DNA of 49,791 nucleotides, taken from NCBI GenBank assembly GCA_022770365.1, contig JALEHU010000070.1:1-49791 (forward strand), given 5' to 3'. The notes under the pieces are model-generated. The model saw only the letters and a program-made list of their open reading frames with translations, did not search any database and was not told the origin of the DNA. Every line of letters begins with the position of its first letter. The first letter of the stretch is position 1. The translations under genes and the position numbers were made by a program. Positions 35,719-45,465 of the stretch are shown here, one piece after another. This DNA is from Blautia sp. (GTDB lineage: Bacteria > Bacillota > Clostridia > Lachnospirales > Lachnospiraceae).

Positions 35719-35726
35719 ATGCAGGT

Positions 35727-35755
35727 ATTATAACAACCGCACTCTTCTTTGTCAA
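35727..35755 (-). promoter_or_regulatory. glnA operon promoter, full consensus
   Basis: TTGACA (35755-35750), 17-base spacer, TATAAT (35732-35727). A start about 7 bases downstream puts the hexaloop stem at the very 5' end of the RNA. Confidence 0.92.
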
Positions 35756-35788
35756 CTCCCTTTTTTACTTTATTAAAGCGATAAAAGC

Positions 35789-37273
35789 TTAAAGATTGGT
35801 ATATCCCATGAGGGATTCATCTACTGCCTTTGCGGCTTCACGGCCTTCACGGATCGCCCATACCACCAGGGACTGGCCCCTGTGCATATCTCCGGCTGTA
35901 AAGATGCGCGCAGCAGAGGTCTCATAGCAATCCGGTTTTGTCTGTACATTTGTACGTCCGTTCACCTCTACATGGAAAGCATCTGTCACATATTTTTCGC
36001 TGCCAAGGAATCCGGCTGCGATCAGAACCAGGTCTGCAGGAATGATCTCCTCCGTTCCTTCCACCGGAACCATCATCATTCTTCCGCTCTTCTCGTCTTT
36101 CTGGCTTTGCAGCTTCACAATTTTAGCCTTGCAGACATTCCCCTTTTTATCCGGAATAAATTCGGTCACGGTTGTCTGATATACACGCGGATCACTTCCA
36201 AATACGGCAATGGCTTCTTCCTGACCATAATCGGTTTTCAGGACTCTCGGCCACTGCGGCCACGGGTTGCTCTCCAGTCTGCAAACCGGCGGCTTCGGCA
36301 TCATTTCCAGCTGTGTCACGGATTTTGCGCCAAGCCTGATAGATGTTCCCACGCAGTCATTACCGGTATCACCGCCGCCAATGACCAGAACATTTTTGCC
36401 TTTTGCAAGTTCATAGGGAACTTTGGCAAAATCACTGTCCAGCAGAGATTTCGTTACCTGTTTCAGGAAATCCACTGCAAAGTAGATACCTTTGGAATCC
36501 CTTCCCGGAACTTTGATATCTCTGGGATTGGATGCTCCGCATGCCAGTACAACACGGTCATATTTCTTCAGAAGTTCTTCAGATGTGATGTCTACACCTA
36601 CATTGGTATTGGTCACAAATCTGACGCCTTCCTCTTCCATCAGACGGATTCTTCGATCAATGACGGACTTTTCAAGTTTCATATTCGGAATGCCGTAGCG
36701 AAGAAGACCGCCGATCCTGTCACTGCGTTCATATACAGTCACGCTGTGGCCTCTGCGGTTCAGCTGCTGTGCTGCAGCCAGTCCGGAAGGTCCGCTTCCG
36801 ATCACGGCAATACTCTTGCCTGTGCGTACTTTTGGTTTCTGAGGTGTTACCCAGCCTTCCTCAAAAGCGGTTTCAATGATCGCTCTCTCATTTTCTTTGG
36901 TTGCCACCGGCTCACCGTCCAGATTGCAGGTACAGGCAGCTTCGCAAAGTGCCGGACAAACCCTTGAAGTAAACTCAGGAAAGCTATGTGTCTTGCTCAG
37001 ACGAAGGTACGCCTGTTTCCAGTTGCCTGTATATACCAGATCATTTGTTTCCGGAACCAGATTATGAAGCGGACATCCGGAAGCCATGCCGCCCAGCATC
37101 ATACCGGACTGGCAGAAGGGAACGCCGCAGGCCATGCAGCGTGCTCCCTGTAATTTTTGTTTTTCTTTATTTAACGGAACCCGGAATTCATTGAAATTGG
37201 TGATCCGTACTTTCGGCGGCAGAACTTTTGCCGTTTCTCTTTTATAATCTAAGAAACCTGTTGGTTTTCCCAT
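35789..37273 (-). CDS. gltD: Glutamate synthase small subunit
   Basis: 494 residues from ATG 37273 with AAGGAGGAG upstream; the 13-codon extension overlaps gltB and is rejected. N-terminal iron-sulfur cysteines (ARCMACGVPFCQSG, GCPLHNLVPE, CPALCEAACTCN), FAD site VIGSGPSGLAAAQQL, NADPH site VIGGGDTGNDCVGT, and the late AGDMHRGQSLVVWAI. It passes NAD(P)H electrons to GltB. Follows gltB by 13 bases in the pyrG-gltB-gltD operon; no clear terminator separates it from the glnA promoter. Confidence 0.96.
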   Translation of the reverse strand: MGKPTGFLDYKRETAKVLPPKVRITNFNEFRVPLNKEKQKLQGARCMACGVPFCQSGMMLGGMASGCPLHNLVPETNDLVYTGNWKQAYLRLSKTHSFPEFTSRVCPALCEAACTCNLDGEPVATKENERAIIETAFEEGWVTPQKPKVRTGKSIAVIGSGPSGLAAAQQLNRRGHSVTVYERSDRIGGLLRYGIPNMKLEKSVIDRRIRLMEEEGVRFVTNTNVGVDITSEELLKKYDRVVLACGASNPRDIKVPGRDSKGIYFAVDFLKQVTKSLLDSDFAKVPYELAKGKNVLVIGGGDTGNDCVGTSIRLGAKSVTQLEMMPKPPVCRLESNPWPQWPRVLKTDYGQEEAIAVFGSDPRVYQTTVTEFIPDKKGNVCKAKIVKLQSQKDEKSGRMMMVPVEGTEEIIPADLVLIAAGFLGSEKYVTDAFHVEVNGRTNVQTKPDCYETSAARIFTAGDMHRGQSLVVWAIREGREAAKAVDESLMGYTNL

Positions 37274-37286
37274 GATTCTCTCCTCC

Positions 37287-40200
37287 TTAATGTTTCGCAC
37301 CGATACTTTCATAGAATGCTTCCATCTGTGCCTGTTCGCCTGTCAGACCTTTTTCTTCCAGTTTTGCACTTAATGTGATCATTCTCTTGAATTCATCAGG
37401 AATCAACTTTTTAAAGTGCGGCAGATATGCGTCAAAATCTGCCAGAACCTTTGCACCGAGTTTCGAGCCGGTTGCCTTTACATGGGCTTCAATCAGGTCG
37501 TGCAATTCCTTTTTATCGTATTTATTCTCTACTTTTTCGATAGAGATCATTGCTTTATTGATATTTTTGTAAAGTTCATTGTGGATATCCAGTACGTATG
37601 CGATACCGCCGCTCATACCTGCAGCAAAGTTTTTCCCGGTTTTTCCGAGAACTACCACACGGCCGCCGGTCATGTACTCGCATCCGTGTTCTCCCACACC
37701 TTCCACAACGGCATTGGCACCTGAGTTGCGGACTGCAAAACGTTCGCCGGCAACACCATTGATAAATGCGGTTCCGCTTGTTGCACCGTAAAGAGCCACG
37801 TTTCCGACGATGATGTTTTCTTCCGCTTTGTAGGTGGCTTTTTCCGGAACTTTCACTACCAGCCTGCCGCCGGAAAGTCCCTTGCCAAAGTAGTCGTTGC
37901 TGTCACCGGTCAGATTCAGGGTCAGACCTTTCGGGATAAATGCGCCGAAGCTCTGTCCTCCTGCGCCCTTACAGTTGATCACGATCGTGTCATCCGGAAG
38001 TCCCTCTTTTGTCTGTCTTGTGATCTCTGCGCCCAGGATCGTACCAAAGGTACGGTCTGTGTTGGATACAGTCACATCAAGTTCTGTATGTTCACCTGTT
38101 GAAATTGCTCTGGCACATTTTTTCAGAAGGACTTTTTCATCCAGTGTCTTTTCCAGTTCAAAATTAAATTCTGCTTTCGGGTCAAAAGTAACCTTTTCGC
38201 CGCTTCCTGCATACGGATTATTCAGGATCGCGCTCAGATCCACTTTGCCGATATGCGGTTCTTTAGCATCCTTGGCGGGAACAAGAAGATCTGTCCGTCC
38301 CACCATCTCGTCAATGGTATGCACTCCCAGACGGGACATATATTCTCTCAGTTCCTGTGCGATGAAACGCATAAAGTTCTCAACATATTCCGGTTTGCCG
38401 CGGAATCTTTTGCGAAGCTCCGGATTCTGAGTGGCAACGCCCACCGGACAGGTATCCAGGTTACAGACACGCATCATCACACATCCCATTGTTACAAGAG
38501 GAGCTGTGGCAAAACCGAATTCCTCTGCTCCAAGAAGTGCAGCGATAGCCACATCGCGGCCGCTCATAAGTTTGCCGTCTGTTTCAATACGTACACGGTT
38601 GCGAAGTCCGTTCATAAGAAGTGTCTGATGGGTTTCCGCAAGTCCCAGTTCCCACGGAAGTCCCGCATTATGAATGGAACTTCTCGGAGCTGCACCGGTA
38701 CCTCCATCATAGCCGGAGATCAGAATGGTCTGTGCACCTGCTTTTGCAACACCGGCAGCAACGGTACCAACACCGGCCTCGGAAACAAGTTTTACAGAAA
38801 TATCGGCATATTTATTTGCGTTTTTCAGGTCATAGATCAGCTGTGCCAGATCCTCAATGGAATAAATATCATGGTGAGGCGGCGGAGAGATCAGGCTGAC
38901 ACCAGGTGTGGAATGACGGGTCTTTGCAATCCAGGGATATACTTTCTTTGCCGGAAGATGTCCGCCTTCACCCGGTTTTGCTCCCTGCGCCATCTTGATC
39001 TGGATTTCTCTTGCTGATACAAGATAACGGCTGGTAACACCGAACCGGCCGCTGGCAACCTGTTTGATCGCGGAGCAGCGGTCATTATCGGAACCTGCGG
39101 AGTCGATACGCTCGTCACTTTCACCGCCCTCACCGGTATTGGATTTGCCGTGAAGATGGTTCATTGCGATTGCAAGTGTCTCGTGGGCTTCCTGAGAAAT
39201 GGAGCCATAAGACATAGCGCCTGTCTTGAAGCGTTTCACGATCTCATCCACGCTCTCTACCTCTTCCATAGGAAGCGGAGTCTCGGCAAATTTGAAATCC
39301 ATAAGGCCTCTCAAATTGCCATGACTTTCCATATCCACCATTTTGGTGTATTCCTTGAACATGTTATAATCACCGCATTTTGTGGACTGCTGAAGGAGAT
39401 GGATGGTCTGTGGATTATAACGGTGTTCTTCTCCCTGGCTTCTCATCTTGTGAGCGCCGACACTGTCCAGAGTCAGATCAGTATTCAGTCCAAGCGGATC
39501 AAATGCCTCGGAGTGAAGTCTGTCTACATTTTCTTCAATATCTTCCAGTGTAATTCCGCCTACACGGCTGACCGTGCCGGTAAAATATTTGTCGATCACA
39601 TCCTGAGAAATACCGATTGCTTCAAATATCTGCGCGCCCTGATAGGACTGCAGTGTGGAAATACCCATCTTGGATGCGATTTTTACAATACCGCTGAGTA
39701 CTGCATTATTGTAATCATCCACTGCAGCATAATAATCCTTGTCAAGCATATGATTGTCGATCAGCTCGCGGATCGTTTCCTGGGCAAGATACGGGTTGAT
39801 AGCGCTGGCACCATAGCCCAGAAGTGTTGCAAAATGATGTACTTCTCTCGGCTCGCCGGATTCCACAATGATGGCAAGTGAGGTACTCTTCTTTGTTTTT
39901 ACAAGATGCTGGTGAACTGCTGATACTGCAAGCAATGACGGGATCGGCATGTGATTTTCATCCACGCCTCTGTCGGAAAGTACCAGAATATTGGCACCTT
40001 CACGGAATGCTTTATCCACTTCCACGAACAGACGTTCAATGGCACGCTCCAGTTTTGTACTCTTATAATAGAGAGTGGAAACTACTGCAACTTTGAAGCC
40101 TTCTTTTTTCATGGTCTTGATTTTCAGCATATCTGTATTGGTGAGGACCGGATGAACGATCTTCAGTACCTGGCAGTTTTCAGGCTGCTGAACGAGAAGG

Positions 40201-41834
40201 TTTCCGTCCTTGCCCACATAAACGCTGGTGGAAGTTACAATTTCCTCACGGATACAGTCGATCGGCGGGTTGGTAACCTGAGCAAAAATCTGTTTGAAAT
40301 AATCAAATAACGGACGATGTTCTTTGGAAAGAACAGCAAGAGGTGTATCAACACCCATTGCGCCAATACTTTCAGAACCGTTCAGCGCCATATTGCGAAT
40401 AGAGGTACGATACTGTTCGTAAGTATATCCAAATGCTTTCTGCAGACGTGCCCGCTGTTCTTCGCTGTATTCTTCTACTCTCTGGTTCGGGATCTTAATA
40501 TCTTTTAACTGTACCAGATAACTGTTCAGCCACTCACCGTATGGCTGCATTTTTGCATATTTCTCTTTCAGCTCATTATCATCAATAATTCTGCCCTGGA
40601 CAGTGTCTACCAGAAGCATTTTGCCCGGGTGCAGACGCTCCTTCAGGACAATTTTTTCTTCCGGAACCGGCATAACACCTACTTCGGAGGAAAGGATCAC
40701 ATATCCGTCAGATGTTACATAATATCTGGAGGGACGAAGACCGTTTCTGTCAAGGACTGCACCCATCACATCACCATCAGAGAACAGAATGGATGCAGGA
40801 CCGTCCCACGGCTCCATCATAGTTGCATAATACTGGTAAAAATCTCTCTTTTCCTGAGAGATGGTATCGTTATTTGCCCACGGTTCCGGAATTGTGATCA
40901 TAACAGCAAGAGGAAGATCCATGCCGCTCATTACCAGAAATTCCAGTGTATTATCAAGCATTGCAGAGTCAGAACCGGATCTTATGACAACCGGGAGAAC
41001 TTTGTGAAGCTGCCCTTTCAGGTACGGTGATTCCATATTTTCTTCACGGGCAAGCATTTTATCTGCATTTCCGCGGATCGTATTAATCTCGCCGTTGTGT
41101 ACCATAAAACGGTTCGGATGCGCACGCTCCCAGCTGGGGTTGGTGTTGGTGCTGAAGCGGGAATGTACCATGGCAATGGCAGACTCATAATCCGGACTCT
41201 GCAGATCCTCAAAGAAGGTGCGGAGCTGTCCAACCAGAAACATGCCCTTATATACGATTGTACGGCTGCTCATAGATACAACATAAGTATTGTCATTACT
41301 CTGTTCAAATTCACGGCGTGCAATATAAAGCATGCGGTCAAAGGGAAGTCCTGCCTCCACATCTTCCGGTTTTTTGATAAATGCCTGCATAATATACGGC
41401 ATACATTCTCTTGCTTTGTGTCCGAGAACATCCGGAATTACCGGAACAGTTCTCCATCCAAGAAGTTCCAGGCCCTCTTTCTGGATAATGATCTCAAACA
41501 TCTTCTTAGCCTGGGCACGTTTGATTTCATGCTGCGGGAAGAAAAACTGTGCAATACCATATTCTCTTTCGGCGCCAAGCTCAATTCCTTCTTTTTTACA
41601 TGCTTTCTTAAAAAATTTATGGGAAATCTGAAGGAGGATGCCAACACCGTCTCCTGTTTTTCCCTCCGCATCTTTACCGGCGCGGTGTTCCAGATTTTCC
41701 ACAATTTTCAGAGCATTCGCCACCGTATCATGGGTTTTACGGCCTTTGATATTTACAACTGCACCGATACCGCAGTTGTCGTGCTCAAATTCCGGCCGAT
41801 ACAGGCCCTGCTCTCCTTTTCTCACTTCTTTCAT
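37287..41834 (-). CDS. gltB: Glutamate synthase large subunit
   Basis: About 1515 residues from ATG 41834; an ATG three codons upstream (41843) is also possible but almost touches its AAAGG. The Ntn-type glutaminase nucleophile is the Cys of EHDNCGIGAVV, exposed after loss of a roughly 20-residue propeptide. Further domains: central domain, FMN-binding synthase domain (KPGEGGHLPAKKVYPWIA, ISGYDGGTGAAPRSS), the iron-sulfur cysteines in GCVMMRVCNLDTCPVGVA, and a C-terminal beta-helix of G-x-x-G repeats. It makes two glutamates from glutamine and 2-oxoglutarate. It starts about 50 bases after the pyrG stop and is followed by gltD. Confidence 0.96.
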   Translation of the reverse strand: MKEVRKGEQGLYRPEFEHDNCGIGAVVNIKGRKTHDTVANALKIVENLEHRAGKDAEGKTGDGVGILLQISHKFFKKACKKEGIELGAEREYGIAQFFFPQHEIKRAQAKKMFEIIIQKEGLELLGWRTVPVIPDVLGHKARECMPYIMQAFIKKPEDVEAGLPFDRMLYIARREFEQSNDNTYVVSMSSRTIVYKGMFLVGQLRTFFEDLQSPDYESAIAMVHSRFSTNTNPSWERAHPNRFMVHNGEINTIRGNADKMLAREENMESPYLKGQLHKVLPVVIRSGSDSAMLDNTLEFLVMSGMDLPLAVMITIPEPWANNDTISQEKRDFYQYYATMMEPWDGPASILFSDGDVMGAVLDRNGLRPSRYYVTSDGYVILSSEVGVMPVPEEKIVLKERLHPGKMLLVDTVQGRIIDDNELKEKYAKMQPYGEWLNSYLVQLKDIKIPNQRVEEYSEEQRARLQKAFGYTYEQYRTSIRNMALNGSESIGAMGVDTPLAVLSKEHRPLFDYFKQIFAQVTNPPIDCIREEIVTSTSVYVGKDGNLLVQQPENCQVLKIVHPVLTNTDMLKIKTMKKEGFKVAVVSTLYYKSTKLERAIERLFVEVDKAFREGANILVLSDRGVDENHMPIPSLLAVSAVHQHLVKTKKSTSLAIIVESGEPREVHHFATLLGYGASAINPYLAQETIRELIDNHMLDKDYYAAVDDYNNAVLSGIVKIASKMGISTLQSYQGAQIFEAIGISQDVIDKYFTGTVSRVGGITLEDIEENVDRLHSEAFDPLGLNTDLTLDSVGAHKMRSQGEEHRYNPQTIHLLQQSTKCGDYNMFKEYTKMVDMESHGNLRGLMDFKFAETPLPMEEVESVDEIVKRFKTGAMSYGSISQEAHETLAIAMNHLHGKSNTGEGGESDERIDSAGSDNDRCSAIKQVASGRFGVTSRYLVSAREIQIKMAQGAKPGEGGHLPAKKVYPWIAKTRHSTPGVSLISPPPHHDIYSIEDLAQLIYDLKNANKYADISVKLVSEAGVGTVAAGVAKAGAQTILISGYDGGTGAAPRSSIHNAGLPWELGLAETHQTLLMNGLRNRVRIETDGKLMSGRDVAIAALLGAEEFGFATAPLVTMGCVMMRVCNLDTCPVGVATQNPELRKRFRGKPEYVENFMRFIAQELREYMSRLGVHTIDEMVGRTDLLVPAKDAKEPHIGKVDLSAILNNPYAGSGEKVTFDPKAEFNFELEKTLDEKVLLKKCARAISTGEHTELDVTVSNTDRTFGTILGAEITRQTKEGLPDDTIVINCKGAGGQSFGAFIPKGLTLNLTGDSNDYFGKGLSGGRLVVKVPEKATYKAEENIIVGNVALYGATSGTAFINGVAGERFAVRNSGANAVVEGVGEHGCEYMTGGRVVVLGKTGKNFAAGMSGGIAYVLDIHNELYKNINKAMISIEKVENKYDKKELHDLIEAHVKATGSKLGAKVLADFDAYLPHFKKLIPDEFKRMITLSAKLEEKGLTGEQAQMEAFYESIGAKH

Positions 41835-41868
41835 TTTCCTCATCCTTTCTTTCAGTTTTTTATGGGAA

Positions 41869-41890
41869 CAATAACATTGAAATGTTATTG
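41869..41890. repeat. AT-rich perfect dyad across the pyrG stop codon
   Basis: CAATAACATT / AATGTTATTG, 10-bp arms with a 2-base centre. It contains the pyrG stop and precedes gltB by about 35 bases. Without GC pairs or a U tract it is unlikely to terminate; it may act as a weak processing or stability hairpin. Confidence 0.7.
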
Positions 41891-43501
41891 AATTTTTGCT
41901 TTCGCATTATCAAGTGAAGCCTGGACAAATCCGGCAAACAGCGGATGCACATGATTCGGTCTGGATTTGAATTCCGGATGTCCCTGAGTTCCGATAAAGA
42001 ACGGATGGGCAGCAACCTCCACCATTTCCACAATATGTCCGTCCGGTGAAGTACCGGCAATCTTCATTCCTTTTTCTGCCAGTTCCGCCCGGAAAGCATT
42101 ATTTACTTCATAACGATGTCTGTGGCGCTCCTGAATCTCTTTTTTACCGAACAGACTGATTGATCTGGAATCATCCGCCAGTACACACGGATAACTTCCA
42201 AGTCTTAAAGTTCCACCCAGATCTTCCACACTCTCCTGATCCGGCATCAGGGCAATGACCGGATGCTTTGTCTCAGGATCAAGTTCGATACTGTTGGCAT
42301 CCTCATATCCAAGTATGTGGCGCGCATATTCCACGATTGCCATCTGCATTCCGAGGCAGATACCAAGATACGGGATTTTATGCACTCTCGAATATTGTGC
42401 CGCCAGGATCATTCCTTCCGTTCCTCTGTTGCCGAAACCGCCCGGCACCAGAATTCCGTCAGCGTTATGGAGGGTCTGGTCCAGATTCTTTTCATTTAGT
42501 TCCTCTGAATCCACCCATATAAACTCCACTTTTGCCTTACATGCAATTCCTCCATGTTTCAGTGCTTCCACAACGCTTAAGTATGCATCATGAAGCTGCG
42601 TATATTTTCCTACGATCGCGATTTTCGCTGAACCTTCCGGGTTCCGAAGGCTCTGAACCATTTCAATCCAGTCGCTTAAATCCGGCTTTCGGTTTTCCAG
42701 ACGCAGACTCTGAAGAACCACATCCGCAAGCTTCTCCCGTTCCATTGCAAGAGGGGCTTCATATAAGTATTCCACGTCCAGATTCTGCAATACATGGCTG
42801 AACGGTACATTACAAAACAGAGCAATTTTCTGTTTGATTTCATCAGTCAGAGGATGTTCACTTCTGCATACAAGAACATCCGGCTGGATTCCCATTCCCT
42901 GAAGTTCCTTGACGCTTGCCTGCGTAGGCTTGGTCTTCATCTCCTCAGATGCTTTCAGATAAGGTATCAGAGTCACATGGATCAGAACTGCATTATCACG
43001 TCCCACTTCATGCTGAAACTGGCGAATAGATTCCAGGAAAGGCTGGCTTTCAATGTCACCTACTGTTCCTCCAACTTCTATAATTGCAATTCTGTCTTCA
43101 TCAGGAGATTTTGCCCGGTAAAAACGGCTTTTGATCTCATTGGTGATATGCGGAATGACCTGCACGGTTCCTCCGCCGAAATCTCCGTGACGTTCCTTCT
43201 GCAGTACGGACCAGTAAATCTTACCAGTAGTCACGTTGGAATTCTTGTCCAGAGATTCATCAATAAAACGCTCATAATGTCCCAGATCCAGATCTGTCTC
43301 CGTGCCGTCATCCGTTACGAATACTTCTCCATGCTGGATCGGATTCATAGTACCCGGGTCAATATTGATATATGGATCAAACTTCTGCATAGTCACCTGA
43401 TATCCTCTTGCCTTCAGAAGTCTTCCGAGAGATGCTGCTGTAATTCCTTTTCCAAGACCGGAAACAACTCCTCCAGTCACAAACACGTATTTTACTGCCA
43501 T
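41885..43501 (-). CDS. pyrG: CTP synthase
   Basis: 538 residues. The N-terminal synthetase domain ([35 protein letters not shown]) is followed by a class I glutaminase domain (about 290-538) with nucleophile Cys in LGICLGMQ and late HPEFKSRP. It aminates UTP to CTP using glutamine. GGAGG precedes the ATG. First gene of pyrG-gltB-gltD, linking a glutamine consumer with glutamate synthase under one hexaloop/terminator leader. Confidence 0.97.
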   Translation of the reverse strand: MAVKYVFVTGGVVSGLGKGITAASLGRLLKARGYQVTMQKFDPYINIDPGTMNPIQHGEVFVTDDGTETDLDLGHYERFIDESLDKNSNVTTGKIYWSVLQKERHGDFGGGTVQVIPHITNEIKSRFYRAKSPDEDRIAIIEVGGTVGDIESQPFLESIRQFQHEVGRDNAVLIHVTLIPYLKASEEMKTKPTQASVKELQGMGIQPDVLVCRSEHPLTDEIKQKIALFCNVPFSHVLQNLDVEYLYEAPLAMEREKLADVVLQSLRLENRKPDLSDWIEMVQSLRNPEGSAKIAIVGKYTQLHDAYLSVVEALKHGGIACKAKVEFIWVDSEELNEKNLDQTLHNADGILVPGGFGNRGTEGMILAAQYSRVHKIPYLGICLGMQMAIVEYARHILGYEDANSIELDPETKHPVIALMPDQESVEDLGGTLRLGSYPCVLADDSRSISLFGKKEIQERHRHRYEVNNAFRAELAEKGMKIAGTSPDGHIVEMVEVAAHPFFIGTQGHPEFKSRPNHVHPLFAGFVQASLDNAKAKIQ

Positions 43502-43536
43502 CTGCGATTTCCTCCTCCATCATCCTTATCAGAAAC

Positions 43537-43599
43537 AAAAAAGCGCCAGAAGCAGGGAATATGGGTAAAATCCCCCTTTGCTTCTGACGCCTTTGTCAG
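43537..43599 (-). promoter_or_regulatory. pyrG-gltBD leader: ANTAR-type hexaloop overlapping a terminator
   Basis: Minus strand CTGAC, loop AAAGGC, GTCAG (43599-43584), a 5-bp stem with A1 and G4 in the loop. The terminator uses GCGTCAGAAGCA (43590-43579) against TGCTTCTGGCGC, then TTTTTT (to 43537), with extra GGGGA/TTCCC pairing inside, so it competes with the hexaloop. The predicted start lies about 60 bases further upstream than at glnA. Confidence 0.8.
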
Positions 43600-43664
43600 T
43601 TCTGAATGTCACCTATTTATCTTTTGCTTTGTATTAAAGCAATATCAGTCTGAATATGAGCATA

Positions 43665-43693
43665 ACTATAACTTATTTTTTTTCATTTGTAAA
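43665..43693 (-). promoter_or_regulatory. pyrG operon promoter
   Basis: TTTACA (43693-43688), 17-base spacer, TATAGT (43670-43665), just after purF. The stretch between it and the hexaloop holds a TTGCTTT/AAAGCAA hairpin and a repeated ATTCAGA(A)CTGA element. Confidence 0.65.
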
Positions 43694-43711
43694 TATGTAA
43701 ATTTTTCTTTT

Positions 43712-45106
43712 TTATTTTTCCACCAGTTCTGCCGGGATCTGCATAGGATACTTTCCGTCAAAGCAGGCTTTGCAGAGAGGCAGTCCGCCGGCCATTCCTT
43801 CCAGATAATCAGTTTCCATATAGCCAAGGGAATCCGCTCCGATCAGATTCCGGATTTCCTCTGTACTGTTGCTGCTTGCGATCAGCTGATCATTGGACGG
43901 TACATCTGTTCCAAAATAACAGGGATGAAGAAACGGCGGTGAACAGATTCTCACGTGGACAGATACAGCGCCTGCCTCCTTCAGCATACGGATCAGATTT
44001 TTGATCGTTGTTCCGCGCACAATGGAATCATCTACCAGGACGATCCTTTTTCCTTTTACCACAGACTCCAGTACGCTCAGCTTCATATGAACACTTGACT
44101 CGCGTTCTTTCTGTGTCGGTTTAATGAAGGTTCTTCCAATATAGCTGTTTTTATAAAAGGCAAAGCCAAAAGGAATTCCGGATTCTTCAGAAAAACCCTT
44201 GGCTGCAGGAATTCCGGATTCCGGCACACCTGTTACCAGATCCGCTTCCACCGGATAGGATTTGGCAAGAGATTTGCCTCCCCTGATACGGGCATCATAA
44301 ATCTTCACTCCGTCCATGGTGCTGTCCAGTCTTGCAAAATAAATATATTCAAAAACACAATGTGCATGTTTCTCTGTTGCCAGGCTCCTGTCAGATGAAA
44401 TACCTTTCTGACTGATGGTAACGATTTCTCCCGGTTCCACATCTCTGACAAATTCTGCTCCCACAGATGTCAGAGCACAGCTTTCCGACGCCAGTACATA
44501 AGTGTTTCCTCTCCTGCCGATGCACAGAGGCTTCAGTCCGTAAGGGTCTCTCACTCCGATCAGCTTGCGCGGACTCATGATCACAAGTCCATAGGCGCCC
44601 TTGATCTTTCTCGCAGTTTTCAGGATTGCTTCTTCTACTGTTTTGGAATGGACACGCTCCTTTGCAATATGAAACGCAATGACTTCAGAATCTGTTGTTG
44701 TGTGGAAAATCGCTCCGGTCTGAATCAGTTCCCATTTCAGATCTTTTGTATTCACAAGATTACCGTTATGGGCAAGTGCCAGTGTTCCTTTGATATAAGA
44801 CAGAACAAGCGGCTGTGCATTTTCTGCAACGGATGCTCCGGTGGTGGAATAACGTACATGTCCGACGCCGATATCGCCTTCCAGCTTATCCAGGTTTTCT
44901 TTTTTGAAGACTTCACTTACCAGACCCAGATCTTTATGGAACTGAACATTTCCGATTTCTCCGCTGGTCTTTGACACAGCCATACCGCAGGATTCCTGTC
45001 CTCTGTGCTGCAGGGCAGTCAATCCGTAATATATGGACGGAACAACATTGCCGCCGTCCAGATCATAGATCCCGAATACGCCGCATTCTTCTTTAATTTC
45101 TGCCAT
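43712..45106 (-). CDS. purF: Amidophosphoribosyltransferase
   Basis: 464 residues from ATG 45106 (GGAGG 8 bases upstream; a six-codon extension is rejected). The Ntn nucleophile is the Cys of EECGVFGIY, preceded by a 7-residue propeptide. PRPP-binding motif VLVDDSIVRGTT and the iron-sulfur-type cysteines (ICSPPFLHPCYF, LCKACFDGKYP) place it with the Bacillus-type [4Fe-4S] enzymes. First committed step of purine synthesis, consuming glutamine. Transcribed divergently from glnN; no purine cluster is adjacent, so its placement reflects glutamine metabolism. Confidence 0.96.
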   Translation of the reverse strand: MAEIKEECGVFGIYDLDGGNVVPSIYYGLTALQHRGQESCGMAVSKTSGEIGNVQFHKDLGLVSEVFKKENLDKLEGDIGVGHVRYSTTGASVAENAQPLVLSYIKGTLALAHNGNLVNTKDLKWELIQTGAIFHTTTDSEVIAFHIAKERVHSKTVEEAILKTARKIKGAYGLVIMSPRKLIGVRDPYGLKPLCIGRRGNTYVLASESCALTSVGAEFVRDVEPGEIVTISQKGISSDRSLATEKHAHCVFEYIYFARLDSTMDGVKIYDARIRGGKSLAKSYPVEADLVTGVPESGIPAAKGFSEESGIPFGFAFYKNSYIGRTFIKPTQKERESSVHMKLSVLESVVKGKRIVLVDDSIVRGTTIKNLIRMLKEAGAVSVHVRICSPPFLHPCYFGTDVPSNDQLIASSNSTEEIRNLIGADSLGYMETDYLEGMAGGLPLCKACFDGKYPMQIPAELVEK

Positions 45107-45189
45107 CTGAACATCCTCCATCATCTTTTCTGTTTAGCATATATTGTGTGTGATAATATAAGTTGTCGCGCATAAAATCGCAGGCTTTC

Positions 45190-45220
45190 ATACTTTCCTG
45201 TGTAAAAGTGCTATTACACT
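45190..45220 (-). other. purF leader hairpins without terminator
   Basis: Just after the predicted purF start the RNA can form AAAGTG/CACTTT around the loop TAATAG, or instead GTGTAA/TTACAC, followed by CAGG/CCTG. The six-base loop lacks A1 and G4, and no U-rich terminator follows, so it is not counted with the ANTAR-type leaders. Confidence 0.4.
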
Positions 45221-45226
45221 TTCTGA

Positions 45227-45254
45227 ATTATAATTAAAGAAAATGATTTGTCAA
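45227..45254 (-). promoter_or_regulatory. purF promoter
   Basis: TTGACA (45254-45249), 16-base spacer, TATAAT (45232-45227). Upstream, A6T7 flanked by CG on both sides (45266-45282) forms a near-palindrome between the divergent purF and glnN promoters. Confidence 0.85.
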
Positions 45255-45324
45255 CCCTTGACTGCCGAAAAAATTTTTTTCGTATGCCTCATGAAATTTT
45301 TTGATATTTTTTTAAAAAAAGTCA

Positions 45325-45351
45325 TTGACAATAATTTTTTTTGTGTATACT
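45325..45351 (+). promoter_or_regulatory. glnN promoter
   Basis: TTGACA (45325-45330), a short 15-base T-rich spacer, TATACT (45346-45351). A start near 45358 places the hexaloop stem 3 bases from the RNA end, as at glnA. Confidence 0.7.
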
Positions 45352-45360
45352 ACTTCACAT

Positions 45361-45402
45361 AAGCAAAGGCGCTTTGGAGATCATATCCAAGGCGCTTTTT
45401 TT
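45361..45402 (+). promoter_or_regulatory. glnN leader: ANTAR-type hexaloop overlapping a terminator
   Basis: AAGC, loop AAAGGC, GCTT (45361-45374), with A1 and G4. The terminator is a 12-bp stem AGGCGCTTTGGA / TCCAAGGCGCTT (45367-45397) with a 7-base loop and a T tract to 45402. It shares the loop and 3' arm of the hexaloop hairpin, so only one of the two can form. Confidence 0.82.
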
Positions 45403-45465
45403 GTTTATCTGCACATATTCAAAAATAAAAAATTAATGGATCTCAAGCGAAAGGAGCATACCTAT

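Noticed and set aside
35600..35720. Glutamine riboswitch (glnA RNA) upstream of glnA
   Set aside because: The known glutamine aptamers have larger conserved cores; here the whole leader before the terminator is a 14-base hairpin.
41869..41890. Terminator between pyrG and gltB
   Set aside because: The dyad is AT-only in its core and has no U tract; gltB is expected to be cotranscribed.
42794..43942. 382-codon plus-strand open frame crossing pyrG, its leader and purF
   Set aside because: Antisense to two certain genes and through a terminator; a shadow frame.
45190..45220. purF leader hairpin with a six-base loop as a fifth ANTAR target
   Set aside because: The loop is TAATAG, without A1 and G4, and no terminator overlaps it.
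45266..45282. PurR box between purF and glnN
   Set aside because: The CG-A6T7-CG near-palindrome contains CGAA twice but does not match a PurBox closely enough.
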